Source: Bog-950 sp044225825 (GTDB lineage Bacteria; Bacteroidota; Bacteroidia; Chitinophagales; LD1). From it: a stretch of DNA of 64,000 nt. The DNA is taken from contig JBGAIB010000007.1 of assembly GCA_044225825.1 (NCBI GenBank), positions 186,001 to 250,000 on the forward strand, in the 5' to 3' direction. Both the position numbers and the translations under genes were made by a program. The notes below the pieces were generated by a model. That model saw nothing but the letters and a program-made list of their open reading frames with translations, had not been told where the DNA came from and did no database searches. Below are positions 26,560 to 35,333 of the stretch, piece by piece (the first letter of the stretch is position 1; each line of letters starts with the position of its first letter).

Positions 26560-28221
26560 TTAGGCAACACGACGGTGGCCTACCCACACAAAGCGTTTGT
26601 TTACATACTCGGGGTTGGTAAACGAAGCATTACCTGCAGGGTTGCCACCTGTTACGTGGAAGTCGCTGAAGGTAGCATGCTGGTTCACCCAAATCATACC
26701 GGTAAGGTTAAGCGATACCGGCGCAAACACACTTTCCAATTCTTCGAAAATGGTATTGGCCGTTTGCTCGTCGGTAGTGTAAGCGCTGAAGGTAATGGCA
26801 CCGTGTTTTTCGGCCATATGCTTGGCTATTTCGATTGATTGAGCAGTATCTTTTGTTTTAATGATAAGCACGATAGGGCCGAACAATTCGTTTTCGTAAA
26901 CACCTTTATCGTGTGCATCTACTTCCAATACAATTGGCGAGCAGGTGCGTGCTTCGGGGAACTCGGAGTTAGCCACTGCACCCGGTTGCAGCAACACGTT
27001 TGCATCGAGGTCTTTCAGCGAGTTAACGCGTTTAACGGTTAATTCGTTTTGGATGGCACCCAGTGTGCCGGGACCCATTTGCGGATGCCCGGCAATACCG
27101 GCGATGGCATCTACCAGGGCTTTCTTAACGTCTTCGTACGGAATAACGGTATCGCCCTGTTTAATGCCGCCTGCAGGGATAAAGAAATTCTGTGGAGCAG
27201 TACACATCTGACCACTGTAAAGCGATACAGCAAAGCTTACGTTTTGTATTACTGCTTTCAGGTCGTTTACTGAATCGAGAATCACCGAGTTTACACCGGC
27301 CTTTTCGGTAAAGGTTACTTTGCCGGGGATGGATTCGATATAGCTACCGAATTCGCTGCCGCCGGTATAATCAATCAACTTAACCAGGGGATGCTCGGCC
27401 AGTTGTTTGGTGATGAGTTTAGAAGCTGAATCGACCGCTAACTGGCAGGTGTTGGGATCGAAACCCTTGGCCTGCAGGGCTGCCTGAATTTCAGCAATTA
27501 CGATGGCAATAGGATAAACAGATTTTGGATGCGGCTTAAGGATAACGGCGTTGCCGGTAATAAGCGAAGCAAACATACCGGGAACGGAGTTCCAGATCGG
27601 GAAGGTAGAACAGCCGATTACCAGACCAATACCTTTAGGCACCGCCTTAAATGTTTTTTGCAGCACTACGCTGGTTTTGCCCATGGGCTTTTCCCAGGTA
27701 ACATTTGAAGGGAAACGGTTCAGTTCTTCGTAACCCATTGCCAGTGCTTCTAAAGCGCGGTCGTTGGCATGCGGACCCGAAGCCTGAAAACTCATAATAA
27801 AACTTTGGCCGGTAGTGTGCTGTGTGGCGTAGGCAATTTCGAAGAAGCGGTTTTTCACGCGCTCCAATGCATCTACCAGTACTTCGGCACGTTGGTCGGC
27901 TGTGGCGGCTTTCCAGCTTGCCATAGCGCGGCCTGCACGCACAATCAGAGTATCCACTTCAAAAGAAGGATAGGTTATACCAAGGGCCTTCATGGTGTAG
28001 GGAGAAACCTCTTCGCCTACCTGTGCCACGGCATTTTGCTGCAACAAACCGGCAAATGGTTTGCCTACCTGGTTGTTGTAAGCTTCCAAACCTTTGGCAG
28101 GAGCTTCCTCGCCATAGGCTTTAGGATGTTCAGGGTACTGCGCAAAAAATGTGCGTTCGTGAATGGCCCTAATGGCGCGTTCTACAATCTCTTTGTAATT
28201 AACAGCAGCGCTGGTTGACAT
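26560..28221 (-). CDS. paaN: PaaN-type aldehyde dehydrogenase (phenylacetic acid degradation protein PaaN)
   Basis: A 553-aa enzyme of the aldehyde dehydrogenase superfamily. The long N-terminal segment with RTFFAQYPEHPKAYGEEA is typical of the PaaN subgroup (TIGR02288), and the length fits that family. The catalytic cysteine is in SGQMCTAPQNFF, the cofactor-site segment is YTGGSEFGSY, and a late FGPIVLIIKT matches the ALDH fold. PaaN-type enzymes are proposed to oxidise a ring-cleavage aldehyde in phenylacetyl-CoA breakdown. No other paa gene is present in this window, so the pathway assignment is from family likeness only. A strong terminator follows the gene. Confidence 0.85.
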   Translation of the reverse strand: MSTSAAVNYKEIVERAIRAIHERTFFAQYPEHPKAYGEEAPAKGLEAYNNQVGKPFAGLLQQNAVAQVGEEVSPYTMKALGITYPSFEVDTLIVRAGRAMASWKAATADQRAEVLVDALERVKNRFFEIAYATQHTTGQSFIMSFQASGPHANDRALEALAMGYEELNRFPSNVTWEKPMGKTSVVLQKTFKAVPKGIGLVIGCSTFPIWNSVPGMFASLITGNAVILKPHPKSVYPIAIVIAEIQAALQAKGFDPNTCQLAVDSASKLITKQLAEHPLVKLIDYTGGSEFGSYIESIPGKVTFTEKAGVNSVILDSVNDLKAVIQNVSFAVSLYSGQMCTAPQNFFIPAGGIKQGDTVIPYEDVKKALVDAIAGIAGHPQMGPGTLGAIQNELTVKRVNSLKDLDANVLLQPGAVANSEFPEARTCSPIVLEVDAHDKGVYENELFGPIVLIIKTKDTAQSIEIAKHMAEKHGAITFSAYTTDEQTANTIFEELESVFAPVSLNLTGMIWVNQHATFSDFHVTGGNPAGNASFTNPEYVNKRFVWVGHRRVA

Positions 28222-28284
28222 ATAGATGATTTTAGGTGTAGTGTGTAAATTGGAATGTGAATATAGGGAAAGTACGTAAAGCCC

Positions 28285-28947
28285 TTACCTGCTATCCTGC
28301 CTGAATTTAAACAGCAGGTAACTGCTGCCATCGGCACTTAAAAGGGTTAGCGTATTACCGGCTACTTTGTAGGTTACCATCTCCTCCAGCATATCGGTTA
28401 TAATATTTTCGAGGATGGTGCCGGTACATTCCATTTTGGTAGTTGCCAGTTGCAGGAAAGAAACTTTATACCCGGTGGCTACCATGCCGCCGCTGATGGT
28501 ATTGCATACGCCGTGACCGCTGACTTGTTTTTCGTTGGGATAAAACTGCATGTAAACCGTAGATGTATCCAGCAGTTTAATGTAGTGCGAGTCGGCATAC
28601 ATTTGATAGAGATACCAACGGTGGTCGGCCAGTTTTTCGGCAGGGTCGTAATTGGTGCGTTTTTTACTTTTTACTTTCAGCAGGCGGTATTTTTCCTGCG
28701 TACCGGCCGGTGCGGGTTCTACTTCTACCTGCAATTGATATTCGAAGCCTTCCTCGTAGGTAAAGCCATTGATGCTGCCGCTATAACTTTGCCAGGCACC
28801 TTTTTTGGTTTCGCGTATCAGTAAACACTCCATGGTGGCGCTTTCGATACAACTGCTGCGGCGATCGGCCACATACAGGGTTTTCTTTTGCGCGAACACC
28901 AGCGAGGTGATAAAAAGGGCGCTCAGTAAAAAGGCATATTTTTTCAT
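28285..28947 (-). CDS. Secreted DUF4377 plus META-domain protein
   Basis: A 220-aa exported protein. The frame is open further upstream, but the ATG at 28947 is chosen because it starts a good signal peptide (MKKYAFLLSALF, cleavage after VFAQ). Residues about 22-100 match DUF4377: CLLIRE near the start and a FTYEEGFEYQLQVE core. Residues about 105-215 match the META/HslJ fold, with a HRWYLYQM start, a HGVCNTISGG turn and a TTKMEC motif. The DUF4377-META pairing is common in Bacteroidetes envelope proteins that answer to stress. It lies between lysA and paaN on the same strand. Confidence 0.83.
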   Translation of the reverse strand: MKKYAFLLSALFITSLVFAQKKTLYVADRRSSCIESATMECLLIRETKKGAWQSYSGSINGFTYEEGFEYQLQVEVEPAPAGTQEKYRLLKVKSKKRTNYDPAEKLADHRWYLYQMYADSHYIKLLDTSTVYMQFYPNEKQVSGHGVCNTISGGMVATGYKVSFLQLATTKMECTGTILENIITDMLEEMVTYKVAGNTLTLLSADGSSYLLFKFRQDSR

Positions 28948-29066
28948 AAGCATAAGGCTAAGGAGGCAACTGCTAAAGCCGCGGCCGCAATATAATAAAA
29001 CACGAATATCGGCCCCGGTGCCAGTAAAAACAGCCAAGGCCAATCCGTTTAGAATTAATTAACGGC

Positions 29067-30302
29067 CTAAAACTCTACTTCCACCTGGTTACGCAGCAGG
29101 TCTTCGAGGTTTTCGCGGCGGCGGATCAGGTAATCCTTACCCTTGTGCACCATTACCTCGGCCGGGCGGAAACGGGAATTATAATTAGAAGACATGGTAA
29201 AACCATAAGCCCCCGCATTATGGAACGCAATGATATCGCCCTCGCGCACCTCGGCCAATTTGCGGTCCCATCCAAACGTATCGGTTTCGCAGATGTAGCC
29301 CACGATGGTATAAATGCGCTGGGTGCCTTCGGGGTTAGAAATGTTGGTCATGTGGTGATAGGAATTGTAGAACATTGGCCGTATCAGGTGATTTAAGCCT
29401 GAATCGACACCCACGAACACCGTAGCCGTGGTTTGTTTGATGACATTTACTTTGGCCAGGAAGGTGCCGCCCTGGCTCACCAAAAATTTACCCGGTTCGA
29501 AATACAGATCGAGTTTGCGGCCATACGCCTGGCAAAACTCGTTGAAGCTGGCGGTTAGCTTCTGCCCTACTTCGTCGATATCGGTGTAATAATCATCTGG
29601 CTTGTACGGCACTTTAAAGCCGCTGCCAAAGTCGATGAACTCCAGGTCGGGGAAATGGTCGGTAACTTCGAACAGAATTTCGGCTGCGCGCAGAAACACG
29701 TCCACATCCAGGATATCGGAACCGGTGTGCATATGCAGGCCGTTTACGCGTATGTTCTCGCTTTTAATGACGCGCTCCACATGGCGCATTTGATAAATAG
29801 AAATACCAAACTTGCTATCGATGTGGCCGGTAGAGATATTGATGTTACCGCCTGCCATTACATGCGGATTAATACGCACACATACCGGTACCGTATTACC
29901 ATACTTATGACCGAACTGTTCCAGGATGGAGATGTTATCGATATTGATCTGCACGCCTTCTTTGACAGCGAGTTCAATCTCTTCCATCGACACGCAGTTG
30001 GGCGTATAGATAATATCCTGTGGTTTGAAACCGGCACGCAGGCCGGTCCATACTTCCTGAATAGAAACGGTATCGAGGCCGGCTCCAACATTTTTGAAGA
30101 ACTTTAATATGTTGATGTTATTTAAAGCTTTACAGGCAAACTTAATTTTGGTATTAGCCCCGCTGAAGGCATTCTTCATTTTGTTGTACTGTTCTTCCAT
30201 AGTAGCTGTATCGTATACATACAGCGGCGATTCGTATTTAGCGCAGAGGTCCTGCACGTTTAACCCACCAATTTGGTATTGGTCATTTGTAAAGCGGAGC
30301 AT
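29067..30302 (-). CDS. lysA: Diaminopimelate decarboxylase
   Basis: A 411-aa PLP enzyme for the last step of lysine synthesis (meso-diaminopimelate to lysine and CO2). The open frame extends upstream to 30734, but the ATG at 30302 starts at the family's normal N-terminus. The PLP lysine lies in FACKALNN (about residue 55). The barrel carries HMHTGSDI, the glycine-rich phosphate site DFGSGF and the EPGKFLV segment. The partner-subunit cysteine/acid region is CETDTFGWD, and NAGAYGF is near the C-terminus. It is transcribed away from the asparagine synthase gene, sharing a 153-bp divergent control region. It is most likely monocistronic or leads into the 28947 gene. Confidence 0.93.
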   Translation of the reverse strand: MLRFTNDQYQIGGLNVQDLCAKYESPLYVYDTATMEEQYNKMKNAFSGANTKIKFACKALNNINILKFFKNVGAGLDTVSIQEVWTGLRAGFKPQDIIYTPNCVSMEEIELAVKEGVQINIDNISILEQFGHKYGNTVPVCVRINPHVMAGGNINISTGHIDSKFGISIYQMRHVERVIKSENIRVNGLHMHTGSDILDVDVFLRAAEILFEVTDHFPDLEFIDFGSGFKVPYKPDDYYTDIDEVGQKLTASFNEFCQAYGRKLDLYFEPGKFLVSQGGTFLAKVNVIKQTTATVFVGVDSGLNHLIRPMFYNSYHHMTNISNPEGTQRIYTIVGYICETDTFGWDRKLAEVREGDIIAFHNAGAYGFTMSSNYNSRFRPAEVMVHKGKDYLIRRRENLEDLLRNQVEVEF

Positions 30303-30455
30303 AGCTGAGATTTTAAGGAGCGCTAAAATAAAATTTATAGGCACGCCTGCCAGCCTAAAAAACGGGTAGCCAGCTGTTTGGCGGGCACGCTGCCTGCTAT
30401 TGCAAAACAACGTGAAAGCAGTAGGGCAAAGCGGCAGAAAGATTACATTCGCGGC

Positions 30456-32348
30456 ATGTGCGGTATAGCAGGATTTGTGGATTTTGAGCGGCACGGCAAT
30501 GTGGAATTGCTGAAGCAAATGAGCAACACGATTTACCACCGTGGCCCGGATGACAGTGGTAATGAAATGTTCTGTACGGCTACTGCAACCGTGGGTTTTG
30601 GCTTTCGCAGGCTTTCGATTATCGAGCTTTCCACCCTGGGGCACCAGCCTATGCGATTTGAGGAGGCAGAACTGACGGTAATTTTTAACGGAGAGATTTA
30701 CAACTACCGGGAAATACGCAAAGAGCTGGAACAAAAGGGCTATAGCTTCCGGTCGCAGTCGGACACGGAGGTGATTTTGAAAAGCTATGCCGAATGGGGC
30801 ACCGCCTGTGTAAACCGCTTTATAGGCATGTTCGCCATTGCCTTACTGGATCAAAAACAGGAGAAGGTGGTATTGTTCCGCGACCGTGCAGGAGTAAAAC
30901 CGGTGTTTTATTACAAGCACAACAACGTAATCCTGTTTGGTTCGGAGTTAAAGATATTTACTGCCCACCCAGCGTTTGAAAAGCAACTGAACTACAGTGC
31001 GCTTTCGCTTTATTTTCAACGGGGGTATATTTCGGCACCACATACCATTTACCAAAACACCTACAAGCTTTTACCGGGGCATTACCTGGAAGTGGACCTG
31101 CGCACCCGGGAGAGTAAGGAAGTGAAATACTGGGATGTAACGGATTGTTACAACCAACCCAAGCTGAATATCAGCCTAGCGGAAGCGCAGGAAGAAACAG
31201 AGCGTTTGCTTACTTCAGCCTTTGAATACCGGATGGTGGCGGATGTGCCGGTAGGGATTTTCCTGAGCGGTGGTTATGATTCCACAGCTGTTACAGCCCT
31301 GCTGCAAAAGAACAGCACGCAGAAGTTAAAGACCTTTACCATCGGTTTTGAAGACCCTAAGTTTAACGAGGCCCACCATGCCCGGCAGGTGGCAGCTCAT
31401 TTAGGAACCGACCACCACGAATACACCTGCACCTACCGCGATGCACTGGACATGGTAGAACAGTTACCCGGTATTTACGATGAACCCTTTGGTGATACTT
31501 CGGCTATACCAACTACGCTGGTGAGCCGTATGGCCCGCAAGCAGGTAACGGTGGCGCTATCAGCAGATGGAGGTGATGAGATATTCTGCGGTTATCCGAA
31601 ATATTTAAATGCCGAGCAACGCATTAATCAACTAGATAAAACACCCGGCTTTTTACAAGAAATTGGCGGCAGCCTGATGGGCCTCGCAGCAGGTGGTAGC
31701 GACATTAGCAATCAAAACAAGCGAAGCAAGCTGAAAGATTACTTTACGCACCGAGATGCGGTAAAGCGGTTTGATATCATCAGTCAGGCTATGACTTTTG
31801 ATGAAACACGCCTGCTGCTGAATAAGGATATAAAGTATCTGCAAACACCTTTTGATGAAGGGAACAAGCTAAACAATGGCAATGACCTGCTATCGAAGTT
31901 TCAGGCTACAGAGTATAAGACCTACATGGTGGATGATATATTACAGAAAGTAGACCGTGCCACTATGAGCACCAGCCTGGAGGGCCGGGAGCCTTTTCTG
32001 GATCAGCGGATAATAGAGTTTGTTTCGAGGCTGCCTTCCTCTTACAAGTACCATAACGGCACACCTAAATATTTACTGAAACAGATCGTTCATAAATATG
32101 TGCCGAAGGAGATGATGGAACGCCCCAAGATGGGTTTTGGCGTGCCGCTTATTAACTGGATGCGCAATGAACTGAAGCCTTTGTTGCTGGATGTGTTGAA
32201 TGAAGATGCGCTGAACAAACAACAGGTATTTAGCACCAAACGTGTTATAGCCCTGCGCGATAATTACCTGGCCGGTAAACCGGTAGAGTTTCAGCGACTG
32301 AGCTATTTATTTTTATTTCAGTTGTGGTATAATAAGTGGATGCATTAA
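30456..32348 (+). CDS. asnB: Asparagine synthase (glutamine-hydrolysing)
   Basis: A 630-aa enzyme. The frame opens at 30378, but the start is the ATG at 30456, because class II glutamine amidotransferases need the cysteine directly after the initiator Met (MCGIAGF). The N-terminal glutaminase domain (about 1-210) shows HRGPDDSG and FNGEIYN. The synthetase domain has the PP-loop SGGYDSTA and the ADGGDE and GREPFLDQ motifs. AsnB-type proteins either make asparagine or, in polysaccharide clusters, modify uronic acids. It is followed after 3 bp by a flippase gene, so a role in surface polysaccharide is possible. Confidence 0.9.
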   Translation: MCGIAGFVDFERHGNVELLKQMSNTIYHRGPDDSGNEMFCTATATVGFGFRRLSIIELSTLGHQPMRFEEAELTVIFNGEIYNYREIRKELEQKGYSFRSQSDTEVILKSYAEWGTACVNRFIGMFAIALLDQKQEKVVLFRDRAGVKPVFYYKHNNVILFGSELKIFTAHPAFEKQLNYSALSLYFQRGYISAPHTIYQNTYKLLPGHYLEVDLRTRESKEVKYWDVTDCYNQPKLNISLAEAQEETERLLTSAFEYRMVADVPVGIFLSGGYDSTAVTALLQKNSTQKLKTFTIGFEDPKFNEAHHARQVAAHLGTDHHEYTCTYRDALDMVEQLPGIYDEPFGDTSAIPTTLVSRMARKQVTVALSADGGDEIFCGYPKYLNAEQRINQLDKTPGFLQEIGGSLMGLAAGGSDISNQNKRSKLKDYFTHRDAVKRFDIISQAMTFDETRLLLNKDIKYLQTPFDEGNKLNNGNDLLSKFQATEYKTYMVDDILQKVDRATMSTSLEGREPFLDQRIIEFVSRLPSSYKYHNGTPKYLLKQIVHKYVPKEMMERPKMGFGVPLINWMRNELKPLLLDVLNEDALNKQQVFSTKRVIALRDNYLAGKPVEFQRLSYLFLFQLWYNKWMH

Positions 32349-32351
32349 AGC

Positions 32352-33818
32352 ATGGGTGTAATACAACGGCAAGGCATTAAAAACACCATCAGTTCCTACG
32401 CAGGTATCCTGCTGGGGTTTGTATCGCTTATAATCATACAGCCGCATTTTCTTAAAACCGAAGAGATAGGTTTAGCGCGCGTGCTGTTTGCCTTCTCGAC
32501 CCTGGTAGCCAGTTTCATACCTATTGGTTCCACCAACATGACCATTAAGTATTTTCCGTTGTTCAAAAACGAAAAGAACGGCCACAACGGATTTTTTGGT
32601 TTTATGCTGATTTTCCCGCTTATCGGGTTTATCATTTCTTCGGTGGGGCTGCTGGTGTTTAAGGAGTTTATTATTGCGCAGTACCGCCGCGAATCGCCGC
32701 TGTTTATTGATTACTATAATTACATTTTCTCGTTTAGTCTCTTCCTGGCTTTTGGCACTATCATTACCACCTACCTGATAGCGCTGTTTAAAACCACGGT
32801 GCCCTCGTACTTAAACGACATCTACACGCGTGTAGCCTATATCGGGCTCATTTTCGCGTATTACTTTCAGTATATAAGCTTTAAACAGTTTATAGGCTTT
32901 TACGTTGGTATTTATGCGCTGCAACTGCTGCTGCTGATTTGGTATGTGTTGCGCGAAGATCAGCCGTCGCTGAACATTAACTGGAAAGCCTTCCGCGAGA
33001 ATAATTTGAAGGAGATGGTGAGTTTCGGGCTGCTGTTATCGCTTTCTTCGATTGCTGCCCTGGGTTTAAAAACGCTCGACTCGGTTTTAATAGGGAAGTT
33101 TTTGCCCCTGAGTTTTGTAGGTGTGTATGCCATTGCCTCGTTTATACCAACGCTTATTGAAGCGCCTTTAAATGCGCTTGACCGGATAGTTACCGCCAAG
33201 GTGGCACATGCGGTGGTAGACAATAACATGGATGAGGTGAAGGATATTTTTTACAAATCGGTAAAGTACCTTTCGCTTATAGGGGCTTTGTTGTTTGTAG
33301 GCATTAACTGCAACATTACCTACCTGCTGCACCTGGTAGGCAAGGATTTTCAACAGGGCGTGGCGGTGGTATGGATTATTTCGATAGGCTCGTTAATAAA
33401 CATGATGGGTGGCGCGAACACCTCTATCATTTTTTACAGCAGCAGATACTGGCAGGGGGCGCTGTTATTGCTTTCGCTGGTTATCATCACGTTTATCAGC
33501 AACATGCTGCTGATTCCCCGCCTTGGCATCAACGGCGCTGCTGCTTCTACTGCGCTCTCGTCGTTGCTTTACACCGGCATTAAACTATTTTTAATTCATA
33601 AGCGATTTAAGTTTCAGCCGTATAACGTGCAAACCATAAAAATTTTAACCATTGCGATAGGTTGCCTGGCTTTGAATTTTGTGCTACCAACTTTACACGG
33701 CGATGTAGTAAACATACTATTACGCAGTGCTGTGTTGGGAGGAACCTTTTTGGCTGCTGTTTACCTCTGGAAAATTGTACCGGAGTTCCACCATTACCTA
33801 CCCTGGGACAGGAAATAG
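32352..33818 (+). CDS. Polysaccharide flippase (Wzx-like, MOP superfamily)
   Basis: A 488-aa membrane protein with about 12-14 hydrophobic helices over its whole length. The N-terminus (SYAGILLGFVSLII) and the early TEEIGLARVLFA segment are typical of the polysaccharide-biosynthesis/oligosaccharide flippase family, which moves lipid-linked sugar units across the inner membrane. It starts 3 bp after the asparagine synthase gene and is almost certainly co-transcribed with it. Together with the sugar transferase at 18869-20290 it suggests a Wzx/Wzy-type pathway split between loci. No polymerase was recognised here. Confidence 0.87.
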   Translation: MGVIQRQGIKNTISSYAGILLGFVSLIIIQPHFLKTEEIGLARVLFAFSTLVASFIPIGSTNMTIKYFPLFKNEKNGHNGFFGFMLIFPLIGFIISSVGLLVFKEFIIAQYRRESPLFIDYYNYIFSFSLFLAFGTIITTYLIALFKTTVPSYLNDIYTRVAYIGLIFAYYFQYISFKQFIGFYVGIYALQLLLLIWYVLREDQPSLNINWKAFRENNLKEMVSFGLLLSLSSIAALGLKTLDSVLIGKFLPLSFVGVYAIASFIPTLIEAPLNALDRIVTAKVAHAVVDNNMDEVKDIFYKSVKYLSLIGALLFVGINCNITYLLHLVGKDFQQGVAVVWIISIGSLINMMGGANTSIIFYSSRYWQGALLLLSLVIITFISNMLLIPRLGINGAAASTALSSLLYTGIKLFLIHKRFKFQPYNVQTIKILTIAIGCLALNFVLPTLHGDVVNILLRSAVLGGTFLAAVYLWKIVPEFHHYLPWDRK

Positions 33819-33840
33819 ACTGTTAAGTAAAAGGCTTTTC

Positions 33841-33848
33841 TATATTTG
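33841..33848 (+). promoter_or_regulatory. -7 promoter element before the T9SS propeller protein
   Basis: TATATTTG is a perfect TAnnTTTG match, 15 nt before the ATG at 33864. A TTG that could otherwise be read as an earlier start (33846) lies inside it, which favours the ATG at 33864. No clear -33 TTTG is seen. Confidence 0.5.
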
Positions 33849-33863
33849 AAAAAAATTAACACT

Positions 33864-35264
33864 ATGAAGAGATTTGTTTTTGTATTTACATTTTTAACCA
33901 TTTCCGTTTACACCTTTGCCCAGGGCGAATTCAATAACTGGTGTTTTGGCAAAGGAGTTAAGCTTAATTTTAATTCAGGTTCTCCTGTAGTTTCGAGCAG
34001 TGCAATCCAGGGCTGGGATAACTCTGCAAGCATTTCCGACTCCTTAGGCAACTTACTTTTTTATACTGATGGTGTAACCGTATGGAATAAGAACGATCAG
34101 ATAATGCCTAATGGTGCAGGGTTGCAAGGCGATACTACCGGTGGGCAAGCTGCTACCATTGTAAAACAGCCAGGCAACGATAGTCTTTACTACATCTTCA
34201 CGATGGATGATGGTTTTACCAACAATTATGGGTTTCGTTATTCGGTTGTAAATATGAATTTAAACGGAGGGTTGGGCGATGTTGAAACTGCCGGCAAAAA
34301 CACCTTATTGGTGGCTACCAATTCCGAAAAAATAGTCCCTGTTCCGCATGCAGATGGAGTAAACATATGGATTGTGATGCATGAAGCAAACAATAACACT
34401 TTCCGTTCATACCTGTTAACACCGGATGGATTGCAAACCACGCCGATTATATCAAGCGTTGGCACTTCGCAAAGCGGCACCAACGATTTTATGGGACAGC
34501 TAACCGTTAACAAAGCGAAGAACCGCCTTGCATGCGTATTATACGGTTCAGACTTAATTGAATTATTCAATTTTAATAATTACCTGGGGCTGGTATCGAA
34601 CCCTATAACAATTAGTGGAGTTAGTAAACCGTTAGGGGTCGAGTTTTCTCCTGATGGAAGCAAACTTTATGTAACCGAGTTCTTATCCTCCAACCTGGAC
34701 CAATTTAATCTCAGCACCTATACACAGTCGGCCATTATCGCATCAAAAGTTAGTGTAGGCACCATACCCGCCAATTACGCCTCTTATCACGGTGGGTATG
34801 TTATGTTAGGGCCGGATGATAAAATTTACGTTACACCTACCTTTGGCAATTACATTGGACGTATAGACAATCCTAACGTAACAGGTGCAGGCTGCAACTA
34901 TAATGGTACTGCTGTGAACCTATCGCCCAAAGGTGTTCAAGCAGGTTTAGTAACCAAAATTGGTGTTACTAAACCAAATTGTGTTATTGAAATCGTGAAT
35001 GAAATTAAAGTTGTAACCGAAGGCAATAATGAATTGGTATTAAACCCGAATCCAACCCGTGGCATACTGAATGTTCAGTTCCCCCATGCTGCACTGTTTG
35101 ACCTAAGTGTTTTTGATATTTCCGGAGCTCTCGTTACCGAACGCCATCAGGAAACAGGCACCACCACCCTTAACCTGAATGGACTGGCCAAGGGCACCTA
35201 CATAATAACAGGAACCAACCGCTTAACCGGCACGCAGGTATCCAAGAAAATCATCATTGAATAA
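33864..35264 (+). CDS. Secreted beta-propeller protein with T9SS type A sorting domain
   Basis: A 466-aa exported protein. It has a signal peptide (about 1-20, ending TFAQ), then a long all-beta region (about 22-370). Its blades contain NNWCFGKG, LLFYTDGVTVWN, GVEFSPDGSKLYVTE and GPDDKIYV. This pattern is common in Bacteroidetes proteins annotated as gliding-associated or WD40-like propellers. A T9SS type A domain follows (about 385-466): LNPNPTRG, then LSVFDISGAL, LAKGTYIITG and a basic end. Neither a catalytic motif nor a binding partner can be named. It is 45 bp downstream of the flippase gene but has its own -7 element, so it is probably a separate unit. Confidence 0.82.
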   Translation: MKRFVFVFTFLTISVYTFAQGEFNNWCFGKGVKLNFNSGSPVVSSSAIQGWDNSASISDSLGNLLFYTDGVTVWNKNDQIMPNGAGLQGDTTGGQAATIVKQPGNDSLYYIFTMDDGFTNNYGFRYSVVNMNLNGGLGDVETAGKNTLLVATNSEKIVPVPHADGVNIWIVMHEANNNTFRSYLLTPDGLQTTPIISSVGTSQSGTNDFMGQLTVNKAKNRLACVLYGSDLIELFNFNNYLGLVSNPITISGVSKPLGVEFSPDGSKLYVTEFLSSNLDQFNLSTYTQSAIIASKVSVGTIPANYASYHGGYVMLGPDDKIYVTPTFGNYIGRIDNPNVTGAGCNYNGTAVNLSPKGVQAGLVTKIGVTKPNCVIEIVNEIKVVTEGNNELVLNPNPTRGILNVQFPHAALFDLSVFDISGALVTERHQETGTTTLNLNGLAKGTYIITGTNRLTGTQVSKKIIIE

Positions 35265-35288
35265 TCAATTTTGAATTAAAAAGAAAGA

Positions 35289-35310
35289 GGGCAGTTCAAA
35301 CGAACTGCCC
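35289..35310. terminator. Bidirectional terminator hairpin
   Basis: A perfect 9-bp stem GGGCAGTTC / GAACTGCCC has an AAAC loop. A purine-rich A tract lies to the left and a T-rich tract to the right, so it can end both the convergent T9SS protein and ALDH transcripts. Confidence 0.8.
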
Positions 35311-35333
35311 TTGTGCTTTTAGGTAAGCCTGAT

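Noticed and set aside
30303..30734. N-terminal extension of lysA to 30734
   Set aside because: It runs through the divergent control region and into the asparagine synthase gene; the family N-terminus begins at 30302.
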